This document shows positions 6,363-12,395 of a stretch of 12,395 nucleotides of DNA, one piece after another. The notes beneath the pieces were generated by a model. The model worked only from the letters and a program-made list of their open reading frames with translations. It was not told the DNA's origin and did not search any database. The stretch spans positions 1 through 12,395 of the forward strand of contig CAZSUN010000110.1 in assembly GCA_964610045.1 (NCBI GenBank). The letters run 5' to 3'. The DNA is from JACCYX01 sp964610045 (GTDB lineage: Bacteria > Chloroflexota > Chloroflexia > Thermomicrobiales > UBA6265). The position numbers were made by a program, and so were the translations under genes. How positions within the stretch are numbered: position 1 is the first letter of the stretch; the number at the start of each line of letters is the position of its first letter.

Positions 6363-8465
6363 CTACCAGATCACGATCCTGGCATCCGGCGGCAGGTACT
6401 CGGGATCGCCTTCGCCGATGTTGAAGGCGGTGAAGAACCCGTCCGTGTTGCGCAACGGTTGGACCGCCCGTACCGGCGCCGGGGCATGCTCATCGGCCGA
6501 AATCAGGTAGGCGTAAAACTCGTCGGTGCCGATTTCGCGCCAGCTGGTGGTGAAGGCGATGAAGAAGCGTTGCTGCTGGGTCAGGAACCAGGGCGTCTCC
6601 ATCTGCGCGGCGTTCAGCGAGTGCCCCCCGCCGCCCAGCGCGATCAGCAGGGCATCGTAGGCGATGTTGACGCCGCCCATGTCGGCCACATTCTCGCCCA
6701 CGGTCGACTCGCCGTTGATCATCAGCCCGGGCAGCATTTCGATGTCGGAGTACTGGGCGATCACCTCGTCGTTCAGCGCCAGGAAGGCGTTGTAATCCTC
6801 TTCGGTCCACCATGAGACCAGGTTGCCGTTGCCGTCGAACTGCGACCCGCTGAGGTCGAAGCCGTGGGTAATCTCGTGACCGATAATCGCCCCGATTGCC
6901 CCATAGTTGGAGGCGAGGTCGGCGTTGGCGTCGAAGTACGGCGCCTGCAGGATCGCGGCCGGGAACGTGATCTGGTTGCGCGCCACGTCGTAGTAGGCGT
7001 TCACCTCGAACGGGGCCATCAGCCACTCGCCGCGGTCGACCGGCTCGCCGACGCTGCCGAGCCAACCTTCGTTGGCGACATCGTAGGCATCGAGAATCGT
7101 GCCGACCAGCGAATCGCCAATCTCCACGTCATCGTAGGTGTCGAACGACTCCGGATAGCCAACCGCCACCGCCATCAAGTCGAGCTTCTCGATCGCCTTG
7201 GCGCGGGTTTCATCACTCATCCAGCCGAGGTTCTCGAGCCGAATCCGGAACGCCGCAATCAGGTTGTCGACCAGGTTCTCGATGGCCACCTTCGATTCTG
7301 GCGGGAAGTATTCGGAGACATACGCCTGGCTGAGCGCGTCCGGGAACCAATCCTGAGCCGCCTGCAGCGCGCGCTCTTCGAGCGGGCGACGTTCCGTGAC
7401 CCCGCTGAGGACGGTGCCTGCGAACGAGAAGTAGAGGTCGCCCAGTTCGGTGGTCAGGTACGGGGCATAGGCCCAGATCAGCTGGGTATCGAACAGGTAG
7501 CGCAACGTCGCCGGGTCCGTTTCGTCCAAAAGCCCCTGCAACGCCTCAAGGTATGGCAAGTCGTTCACCACCAGGGTCCCGGTGTCGTCGGGCAGGTGGG
7601 TTTGCTGCACGAGGGCATCCCAGTCCATGCTCGGCAGGATGTCCGCCAGTTCATCGAGGGTTTTCGGGTTGTTCTGCAGCGATGCATCGACATAGAGCTC
7701 GGGATCGGGCGTCTTGATGCCCACCAGTTGGGCGTCGAACGCGAGGACGGCGGCGGCGGCCGTCGCGGCTTCATCCTCGCTGTAGCCCATCGCCACCAGC
7801 ATTTGGGCGGTCGTGTCGATCCACGCCTGGCGGATCGCCTCCAGATCTTCACCCTCGCCGTAGTAGTCCTCGCTCGGCAGGCTCAGGATCGGGCCGTAGA
7901 CATTGCCGATATTGATCGTCGCATCATCCAGTGACGGCGATGCGTAAATCACGAACAGTCCGGCAAGCTGGTAGTTGTCAGCCACGGCCTGGAACGCCAT
8001 CGCCGAATCGAGGCTGTCGATCGCGCTGGTTTGTTCCATGATCGGCGCGAGCGGCGTCACTCCCTGCTCGTCGCGCGTAGCCATATCGAGGTACTGGTCG
8101 TAAATCGTGCGGGCCTTGCCTTCGCCGGTGGAAGGATCGCTGGGGAACCCGTCCATGATCTCGAACAGTTGCCCTTGGACCCGGTCGGCCACTTCCTCCG
8201 CGGCGCCCCAGGTCGGGGAATCGGACGGGATTTCGCTGCGGGCCGCCCAGCCGCCATTCGCGAACTGGAAGAAGTCATCACCGGGATCGACCGTGAGGTC
8301 CATGTCGGCTATCTGGATCCCATCCCAGGCGGCCGTTTCTGCCACGGGTGACGCAACCGGCGAAGCTTCCGGGGTCTGCGCCACCACGCTGCCAAGGCTC
8401 CCCCCGAACAGTAGGAGCGCGACCATCAGCCAAGCGAGTAGGGCCGACAACGTTTTGCGGGTCAT
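6363..8465 (-). CDS. Exported M13-family (neprilysin/PepO-like) zinc metallopeptidase
   Basis: The 700-residue protein has the full M13 layout. Residues 1-30 form a Sec signal peptide with a long hydrophobic core and a VVAQ end. A Pro/Ala/Ser/Val-rich linker follows (31-46, TPEASPVASPVAE). The M13 N-terminal domain includes DDFFQFANGGW (63-73), and the C-terminal catalytic domain follows. Catalytic features are all present: substrate-binding VNAYYD (488-493), HEITH (530-534, zinc ligands His530 and His534, base Glu531), GENVADMGG (590-598, third ligand Glu591 and Asp595), and the terminal IVIW. It should cleave short peptides outside the membrane. The ATG at 8465 is chosen because AAGGA lies 6 nt before it and the signal peptide begins there; a GTG 24 nt upstream has poorer spacing. 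No transmembrane anchor remains after signal cleavage, so secreted, or lipid-free and wall-associated, is most likely. Confidence 0.95.
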   Translation of the reverse strand: MTRKTLSALLAWLMVALLLFGGSLGSVVAQTPEASPVASPVAETAAWDGIQIADMDLTVDPGDDFFQFANGGWAARSEIPSDSPTWGAAEEVADRVQGQLFEIMDGFPSDPSTGEGKARTIYDQYLDMATRDEQGVTPLAPIMEQTSAIDSLDSAMAFQAVADNYQLAGLFVIYASPSLDDATINIGNVYGPILSLPSEDYYGEGEDLEAIRQAWIDTTAQMLVAMGYSEDEAATAAAAVLAFDAQLVGIKTPDPELYVDASLQNNPKTLDELADILPSMDWDALVQQTHLPDDTGTLVVNDLPYLEALQGLLDETDPATLRYLFDTQLIWAYAPYLTTELGDLYFSFAGTVLSGVTERRPLEERALQAAQDWFPDALSQAYVSEYFPPESKVAIENLVDNLIAAFRIRLENLGWMSDETRAKAIEKLDLMAVAVGYPESFDTYDDVEIGDSLVGTILDAYDVANEGWLGSVGEPVDRGEWLMAPFEVNAYYDVARNQITFPAAILQAPYFDANADLASNYGAIGAIIGHEITHGFDLSGSQFDGNGNLVSWWTEEDYNAFLALNDEVIAQYSDIEMLPGLMINGESTVGENVADMGGVNIAYDALLIALGGGGHSLNAAQMETPWFLTQQQRFFIAFTTSWREIGTDEFYAYLISADEHAPAPVRAVQPLRNTDGFFTAFNIGEGDPEYLPPDARIVIW

Positions 8466-8489
8466 GGCAGGTCCTTCGAACGAGAACAC

Positions 8490-8510
8490 CTCCGGATGCT
8501 GCTCCGGATG
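8490..8510 (-). promoter_or_regulatory. 9-bp direct repeat in the leader of the M13 peptidase gene
   Basis: CTCCGGATG occurs at 8490-8498 and again at 8502-8510, separated by CTG (12-bp period). The repeat sits 25-45 nt upstream of the start codon. On the coding strand each copy reads CATCCGGAG and so also carries a GGAG. It might bind a regulator or reflect slippage. The rest of the 166-nt gap to the WYL gene shows no clear promoter. Confidence 0.3.
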
Positions 8511-8631
8511 GTTCAGGCTGAACGCGCCGCAATTGCAGATGTGCCGAACGATGTGCTTCGGTGATAACCGATCGTACCAGCCCGCGCAGGCAAAGGGAAT
8601 CGGGCGATATGCCCAAACGGGCCAGCGAACG

Positions 8632-9612
8632 TCAGGTGGTGCGGGCCGCCTGCTGCATCCGCTCGCCGATCTGGCGGACGGCGGTCTTCACCTGCTCCGA
8701 TCCGATCACCGTGAAAGCGAACGGCAGGAAAGCGAGTCTGGCTGCCAGCCACGATGGGTTGTCGGTCGTGCCCCAGGCGCGGGTGCCGCCATCGGGCCGC
8801 GCTTCCAGGATCGCCATCGGCGGCATCAGGTACGGACGCACCCGGTCCGGCGGCGCCTCGACGTGCAGATCGAAATCGCCGCCGCTGCGGGTCATCGCGA
8901 TCGAGCGGAGCACAGCGTCCTCGATGTCGAATCCCTCCGGCGGCGGGTTTTCGGCCCCCGGAAGCATGTCGACTCGCCGGATACGGTCGATCCGGAAGGT
9001 GCGCGGTCCCTTTCGCAGCAGGCACCAACCGTGGAGGTACCAGCGGCCATCGAGGAAGAGCACGCCCCAGGGATCGACATCGCGCGATGTCTGGTCGCCA
9101 TCGTAGTTCCCGTATCGCAGCCAGAGCCGCTGCCTTGCCAGCGATGCCTGGATCACGATCGCCAGCACTTCGGGGTTCGGGAAGGCGCCTTCGTCCGGCC
9201 AGGGATTGCGGGCCATCCGGAACCCATCCCGGATCGTGGCGATCCGGTTGGCGAGGTCCTGCGGCAGCGAGCGCTCGATTTTCGCGAGGGCGTTCGCCAC
9301 CGGCACCGGCAATTTTTCCTCTCCGGACACCCGCGCCGTGAGCAGGGTCACCGCCAGCCCGATCGCCTCTTCGGAGCTGAACATCAGCGGCGGCATCCGA
9401 TACCCGGGGCGCAGCCAGTAGCCGCCGATCCGGCCCGCGGTCGGTTCCACGGGGATGCCCATGTCCTGCAGGGTGGTCACATAACGGCGAATCGTGCGAG
9501 TCGTCACCCCGAGGGAATCCGCCAGTTGCGGACCGCTCATGCCCGGCCGGTCCTGCAGCAATTCCAGCATCGCGAGGATTCGGCTCGCCGGCCGGGTTGC
9601 CTCGATCACCAT
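8632..9612 (-). CDS. WYL-domain transcriptional regulator (YafY/DeoR-like)
   Basis: The 326-residue protein has an N-terminal winged helix-turn-helix (about 7-65: ASRILAMLELLQDRPGMSGPQLADSLGVTTRTIRRYVTTLQDMG) followed by GGYWLRPGYRMPPLMFSSEEAIGL, typical of the YafY group. The WYL domain comes next (about 150-230, with RLWLRYGNYDG and the DPWGVLFLDGRWYLHGWC strand pair) and then a WCX-like C-terminal extension. In place of the literal WYL triad it has WYLHGW, common in this family. Such proteins bind DNA as dimers and sense nucleic acid or small ligands through WYL; the ligand here is unknown. The ATG at 9612 is preferred because AGGAG lies 6 nt upstream and the HTH starts directly after; in-frame ATGs at 9642 and 9663 lack a usable site. 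It is divergent from the isochorismatase-like gene, which it may control. Confidence 0.9.
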   Translation of the reverse strand: MVIEATRPASRILAMLELLQDRPGMSGPQLADSLGVTTRTIRRYVTTLQDMGIPVEPTAGRIGGYWLRPGYRMPPLMFSSEEAIGLAVTLLTARVSGEEKLPVPVANALAKIERSLPQDLANRIATIRDGFRMARNPWPDEGAFPNPEVLAIVIQASLARQRLWLRYGNYDGDQTSRDVDPWGVLFLDGRWYLHGWCLLRKGPRTFRIDRIRRVDMLPGAENPPPEGFDIEDAVLRSIAMTRSGGDFDLHVEAPPDRVRPYLMPPMAILEARPDGGTRAWGTTDNPSWLAARLAFLPFAFTVIGSEQVKTAVRQIGERMQQAARTT

Positions 9613-9652
9613 CCGCGACTCCTGTACGTACGATCGAATCATCTCCGCAATG

Positions 9653-9669
9653 AGGACATACATTGTCCT
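9653..9669. promoter_or_regulatory. Inverted repeat AGGACA-N5-TGTCCT, candidate operator
   Basis: A perfect 6-bp inverted repeat with a TACAT centre lies 41 nt upstream of the WYL gene start and 59 nt upstream of the isochorismatase start, in the intergenic region between these divergent genes. It is the natural place for a dimeric WYL regulator to control itself and its neighbour. A second, shorter inverted repeat, CGAAC-AACC-GTTCG, lies at 9687-9700. Confidence 0.4.
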
Positions 9670-9727
9670 GCCTGGCCGGTATTCTACGAACAACCGTTCG
9701 GATCGCAAGCATGTGGAGGCTATATCG

Positions 9728-10321
9728 ATGATCGAAGAGTTCAAGGTTCGCGGCGGCAACACGGCCCTGGTGGTGATCGATGTCCAGGTCGGGGTCGTCG
9801 CCGATGGCTGGGACCGCGACGGCGTGGTGGACCGGATCGCGCAGCTCATCCATGCGGCGCGCGCCTCGGACACACCCGTGATCTACGTCCAGCATGAGGA
9901 GCCGGAGTACCCGTCGATGGCGCGGGGCGGCGAGGACTGGCACATCGTCCCGGAGATCGCGCCGCTGGACGGCGAGCCGGTCGTCGCCAAGCAGTACCCG
10001 GACTCGTTCGTCGAGACCACCCTGGCGGAGACGCTGGCTGATCTCGGGGTTGGCCACCTGGTCGTCACGGGCGCGCAATCGGACGCCTGCGTGCGCGCAA
10101 CCTCGTACCGGGCGCTGGCCTCCGGTTACGACGTGACCCTGGTGGGCGACGCCCACACCACGGGCGACCGCGAGTACGAGGGCGTCGAGATTCCAGCCCA
10201 GGTCACGGTCGCGCACGTCAATTCGGCCCACCCGTGGATCGTTTATCCGGACACGACCGCCAGGGTGGTCTCGACAGCCGACGCCCTGGCGTCGTTTGCC
10301 GCCGTCGCGGAAGGAGTCTGA
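9728..10321 (+). CDS. Isochorismatase-family cysteine hydrolase
   Basis: The 197-residue protein is a single-domain member of the isochorismatase/nicotinamidase superfamily. The triad is readable as Asp18 (ALVVIDVQ), Lys88 (VVAKQYPDSF) and Cys121 (VTGAQSDACVRAT), with the family's non-proline bend before the cysteine. The fold runs the length of the protein. Substrates in the family include nicotinamide, isochorismate, N-carbamoyl compounds and other amides; the metal-binding histidines of nicotinamidases are not evident after the Asp, so nicotinamidase is less likely. The ATG at 9728 has GGAGG 8 nt upstream, whereas the frame extends further back without a ribosome site and overlaps the WYL gene. 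A small ORF follows one base after its stop. The gene may be controlled by the divergent WYL regulator. Confidence 0.92.
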   Translation: MIEEFKVRGGNTALVVIDVQVGVVADGWDRDGVVDRIAQLIHAARASDTPVIYVQHEEPEYPSMARGGEDWHIVPEIAPLDGEPVVAKQYPDSFVETTLAETLADLGVGHLVVTGAQSDACVRATSYRALASGYDVTLVGDAHTTGDREYEGVEIPAQVTVAHVNSAHPWIVYPDTTARVVSTADALASFAAVAEGV

Positions 10322-10322
10322 G

Positions 10323-10445
10323 ATGCTGCACGAACAGGAAATCGACCTGGTGATTCGCGAACGACAGGAGCGGTATCGGCACGAAGCGTACGCTGCGCGG
10401 CGGACCTCCCTGATCCACCGTTTGAGACGCCGCCAATCCCGGTAA
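10323..10445 (+). CDS. Small basic 40-aa protein, coupled to the isochorismatase gene
   Basis: An ATG at 10323 begins one base after the TGA of the isochorismatase gene and has AAGGAG (10311-10316) 6 nt before it, inside the upstream gene's last codons. The frame runs 40 codons to TAA at 10443-10445. The product begins MLHEQEIDLVIRERQERYRHE and ends HRLRRRQSR: it is rich in Arg, Glu and Gln, has no Pro or Gly and should form one long amphipathic helix with a strongly basic tail. I recognise no family. The ribosome site, spacing and coupling argue that it is translated. It ends 41 nt before the first REP unit. Conservation in relatives has not been tested. Confidence 0.6.
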   Translation: MLHEQEIDLVIRERQERYRHEAYAARRTSLIHRLRRRQSR

Positions 10446-10485
10446 CCAGTCGTACTCCGCGGACCTTTTCACGATCCCATTCCCA

Positions 10486-10600
10486 CGTAGGGGCCGATCG
10501 GCCCGAGCGCAAGCGAGGGTCTGTCGGCCCGCTACAGTCCATGGCATGCCGGGCCGACAGACCCTCCGGCCAGAGGCCGTCGGGCCGATCGGCCCCTACG
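10486..10600. repeat. REPIN: two GTAG-headed REP units in inverted orientation
   Basis: Unit R1 (10486-10531, +) and unit R2 (10549-10600, read on the minus strand) face each other across 17 nt. They share the first 21 nt (starting CGTAGGGGCC) and a 16-nt end block (AGGGTCTGTCGGCCCG) exactly; only the middle differs. Each folds alone: outer stem GGGCCGA/TCGGCCC, a small internal loop, CCC/GGG, opposed GA/GA, then an inner hairpin (GC-GCAA-GC in R1; CGGCC/GGCCG with a TCT loop in R2). GTAG is the head tetranucleotide recognised by known TnpA-REP proteins. The whole can also form one long cruciform and may end transcription between the small ORF and the convergent RAYT gene. Confidence 0.85.
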
Positions 10601-11111
10601 ATGGTGGAAGGTTGTTCCCGTACTTCTCCCACCATCGCCCTGGATTGCCATCGATATATTCCCGATCGACATCGATCTGACGATCATTTCTGATGATTCG
10701 ATCGAAGTAGTCGGGCTGCCACAGGTGCCGGTCGTACCGCGGCCATCCCGAATCACGAACGCCAATGCGCCATGCCTCGACCGTCGTCGACTTGAACCAA
10801 CGAATGACAGCACCCAGCGATTGGCCGATTTCACTCTCCGGATTGGTGCCGGAATGGATGATCGCGTGGATATGGTCAGGCATCACGACCCACGTGTCGA
10901 ACGTGCATCCCGGGAACTGGCGCGAGATCTTCCCCAACGTCAGCTCTACCATGTGACCACCACTATTGAGACGCATCTGGCCATCGGCAACCTGGCCGAA
11001 CAGCCGCTGCCGTTCATGTGTACAGATCGTGACGAATACCGATCCCGGCTGGGAGTAGTCGTAGTTGGGATATCGCAGTGAGTTGCGCCGTTGCGGCAAG
11101 TTGATTGTCAT
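10596..11111 (-). CDS. REP-associated tyrosine transposase (RAYT, TnpA-REP; Y1/HUH family)
   Basis: The 171-residue protein has the Y1 transposase domain of the IS200-like superfamily, REP-associated branch. It reads SVFVTICTHERQRLFG near 24-39, the HUH motif as MPDHIHAIIH (His80 and His82), a WFKSTT segment (105-110) and the catalytic-tyrosine helix HLWQPDYFDRIIRND (129-143, Tyr135), followed by YIDGNPGRWWEK, typical of RAYTs. Such proteins cut and rejoin single-stranded REP DNA at a site next to the GTAG head. The ATG at 11111 has an AGGA 7 nt upstream. The stop TAG lies inside the GTAG of unit R2. All catalytic residues are present, so it appears intact. RAYTs are usually single-copy and vertically kept, domesticated elements rather than free transposons. 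Confidence 0.93.
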   Translation of the reverse strand: MTINLPQRRNSLRYPNYDYSQPGSVFVTICTHERQRLFGQVADGQMRLNSGGHMVELTLGKISRQFPGCTFDTWVVMPDHIHAIIHSGTNPESEIGQSLGAVIRWFKSTTVEAWRIGVRDSGWPRYDRHLWQPDYFDRIIRNDRQIDVDREYIDGNPGRWWEKYGNNLPPS

Positions 11112-11140
11112 TGTTTCGTCCTTGCCCCATCACGGATGCG

Positions 11141-11160
11141 CGGGCCGATCGGCCCCTACG
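11141..11160 (-). repeat. Truncated REP unit R3 (20-nt head copy) upstream of the RAYT gene
   Basis: The 20 bases are identical to 10581-10600, the head of unit R2, in the same orientation. On the minus strand this is the CGTAGGGGCC head plus the first palindrome; the inner hairpin and tail are missing. The RAYT gene thus lies between exact 20-bp direct repeats 560 bp apart. Confidence 0.85.
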
Positions 11161-11181
11161 GAACGGTTGGTGGGTTACCTC

Positions 11182-11240
11182 CGTAGGGGTGGACGGCCCC
11201 GGTCCGAGCGTCAGCGAGGAGCCGGGGTCTGTCCACCCGG
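11182..11240 (+). repeat. Divergent REP unit R4, GTAG-headed
   Basis: The unit opens CGTAGGGG (head GTAG at 11183-11186) and ends GGGGTCTGTCCACCCGG. The outer stem is GGGTGGAC (11187-11194) with GTCCACCC (11231-11238), then CCCCGG with CCGGGG, then TCC-GA-GC-GTCA-GC-GA-GGA. Head, GGGTCTGTC block and GA/GA core match R1, but the outer stem differs by paired changes. It lies 35 nt before the end of the oxygenase gene, which converges on it, so it may also act as that gene's terminator. Confidence 0.8.
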
Positions 11241-11274
11241 ACCGCCGCGCACAGTGACACGGAATCCCGTGATG

Positions 11275-12279
11275 CTACGCACAGGTGACGGCGGAGCGGT
11301 CCCAGCGGTTGAAGGCGGGCATCGAAGCGCCGCTGACGCGGGCGCGGGCTTCCAGCCACGAATCGGTCCAGGCGACCGGGTCGTGCAATTCCGTCCACGG
11401 CTCCTTCGCGCTGCGGGCAACGAATCCGGGGAAGGCGCTGCGGCCGGACGGCTGATCGGTCGGGTTGTAGCGCAGGTCGAAGCTCCAGCGCACGTAATCC
11501 GCCGTGTTCCGGTGTGACGCGTGGGGGGTTCGACGGTGCATCAGCAGGATATCCCCCGCCTCCATCACGCAGTCGACCGACACCTCCTCCGGCGCGAGGA
11601 ACGCATCCGGAATGTGCAGGCCTGCGGTCCCCCCGTTGCGATTGCGGGCGGGGGCGTCGCTCGGGCAGTGGGGTAGCAATCCCTCCCCGTGCGAGTGCGG
11701 TTGCACCACCAGACACCCGTTCTCGACCGAGGCATTCGTCAACGGCAGCCAGACTGTGATCATCTCGGTCTCGTCGGCGTCCTCGGTCACCACGCCATTG
11801 TCCTGATGCCAGGGCGTCGCGTTGTTCGGGACTTCGCCGGCCGGTCCCGTGCGCAGCAACCGTTCCGGCGGCTTGAGACGGACATGCTGGACCGGATTGG
11901 CGTAAATCTCCGGCCCGATCAGCGATTCGACCGCATCGAGGATGCCCTCGTTGCGGAGCAGCGCGAACACGGCGGGACCGGTCCAGAAGGGGGTATCCGC
12001 CCTGGTCGCCGATTGCGGCAGGGTGAAGTCGAAATACTGCGTGTAGTCCTTGCCGGTTTCCGCCCAGATGCGGGTAACACGGTCGGAGAACGGAAGCTCC
12101 GCGTACGTCGAGGCAATCTCACCCCGCTCGTGCAATTCGGCGGCGAGGCGATCGAGCACCATCGCGTACTCGGCAACGATCGGGGCGAGCACGGTCTCTC
12201 GGTCAAGCACCCCGCGCAGGATGAGGTACCCCTCGCGATTGAAGAACTCGACCTGATCCGGTGTCAACGAGCCAGTCAT
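11275..12279 (-). CDS. Phytanoyl-CoA dioxygenase (PhyH)-family Fe(II)/2-oxoglutarate oxygenase
   Basis: The 334-residue protein is a non-haem iron oxygenase of the PhyH family; these hydroxylate small organic molecules using 2-oxoglutarate and O2. The N-terminus LTPDQVEFFNREGYLILRGVL (5-25) is the usual entry. Iron ligands are His158 and Asp160 (WHQDNG) and a distal His253 in HASHRNTADYVRWS, whose Arg264 would bind 2-oxoglutarate. MITVWLPLTNASVENGCLVVQPHSH (173-197) is the conserved strand region. The substrate is unknown. Length and motifs are complete. The ATG at 12279 has AGGAGG 7 nt upstream; the longer frame to 12315 lacks this. The region beyond (12280-12395) shows no second gene. No signal peptide. 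Confidence 0.92.
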   Translation of the reverse strand: MTGSLTPDQVEFFNREGYLILRGVLDRETVLAPIVAEYAMVLDRLAAELHERGEIASTYAELPFSDRVTRIWAETGKDYTQYFDFTLPQSATRADTPFWTGPAVFALLRNEGILDAVESLIGPEIYANPVQHVRLKPPERLLRTGPAGEVPNNATPWHQDNGVVTEDADETEMITVWLPLTNASVENGCLVVQPHSHGEGLLPHCPSDAPARNRNGGTAGLHIPDAFLAPEEVSVDCVMEAGDILLMHRRTPHASHRNTADYVRWSFDLRYNPTDQPSGRSAFPGFVARSAKEPWTELHDPVAWTDSWLEARARVSGASMPAFNRWDRSAVTCA

Positions 12280-12395
12280 GTGACAGCCTCCTGCCGCCCG
12301 TCTCGTTCCCAGCACTCCCGGAGGTCCGGGCGTTTTCCCGTGGACGGCGTCTGTGAGGGCATCGTCCCGCAGGTTGCCGCGAGCCGCAACCCCAT

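Noticed and set aside
5059..6510. 483-codon frame overlapping the sigma factor in another plus-strand frame
   Set aside because: It is Arg/Pro/Gly-rich shadow translation; the true frame shows sigma-2, sigma-4 and ECF42 motifs.
6864..7934. 356-codon open frame on the plus strand inside the M13 peptidase gene
   Set aside because: It lies entirely within a gene with all catalytic motifs of M13 peptidases and has no recognisable domain or ribosome site.
8513..10231. 572-codon minus-strand frame across the WYL and isochorismatase genes
   Set aside because: It spans two well supported genes of opposite strand and has Arg/Ala/Gly/Asp-rich composition without motifs.
10486..10600. CRISPR array or simple intrinsic terminator
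   Set aside because: The units are inverted, palindromic and unevenly spaced, with no direct repeat-spacer series; a terminator alone would not explain the shared heads at four sites around a RAYT gene, though a terminating side effect is possible.

Overview
The window is high-GC bacterial chromosomal DNA. It contains nine complete protein genes with recognisable families, one incomplete gene at the left edge, one 40-codon small ORF, and a cluster of REP-type palindromes around a REP-associated tyrosine transposase (RAYT). The best guess for the host is Chloroflexota, close to Thermomicrobiales. The hints are the Pro/Ala/Ser/Val-rich linker after the signal peptide of the M13 peptidase, the ECF42 sigma factor with its DGPF partner, and the mix of sugar-acid and amidohydrolase genes. 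This is inference from style, not a marker-gene assignment.

Layout. 1-444 is the acidic C-terminal part of an unrecognised protein, followed by a strong hairpin (481-524). A GNAT acetyltransferase (557-1132, +) converges with and overlaps an M81/MlrC-type metallopeptidase (1120-2607, -). The intergenic region 2608-2882 holds an inverted pair of REP-like units. Divergent from the M81 gene is an enolase-superfamily sugar-acid dehydratase of the galactonate dehydratase type (2883-4049, +). A gene-poor stretch (4050-4676) follows. Next comes a translationally coupled DGPF/YCII protein plus ECF42 sigma factor (4677-6259, +), closed by a hairpin shared with the convergent, exported M13 zinc peptidase (6363-8465, -). 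A WYL-domain regulator (8632-9612, -) is divergent from an isochorismatase-family hydrolase (9728-10321, +), which has a 40-aa ORF directly behind it (10323-10445).

The most interesting part is 10486-11240. A RAYT gene (10596-11111, -) is bracketed by palindromic units that all begin with the GTAG tetranucleotide typical of REP elements. Downstream of the gene two units face each other (a REPIN), and the gene's own TAG stop codon lies inside the GTAG head of the nearer unit. A 20-nt copy of that head lies upstream of the gene in the same orientation, so the gene sits between exact direct repeats. Next to it is a divergent fourth unit whose outer stem differs by paired changes. The full units here, and the unrelated-looking pair at 2721-2795, share one core: a short outer stem, opposed GA/GA dinucleotides (a tandem G-A mismatch) and a variable inner hairpin.

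The window ends with a phytanoyl-CoA-dioxygenase-type Fe(II)/2-oxoglutarate oxygenase (11275-12279, -). Apart from the coupled DGPF/sigma pair and the isochorismatase/small-ORF pair, the genes look like independent transcription units. No single pathway is evident, though several (dehydratase, M81 peptidase, isochorismatase-like hydrolase, oxygenase) are typical of scavenging of small organic compounds.
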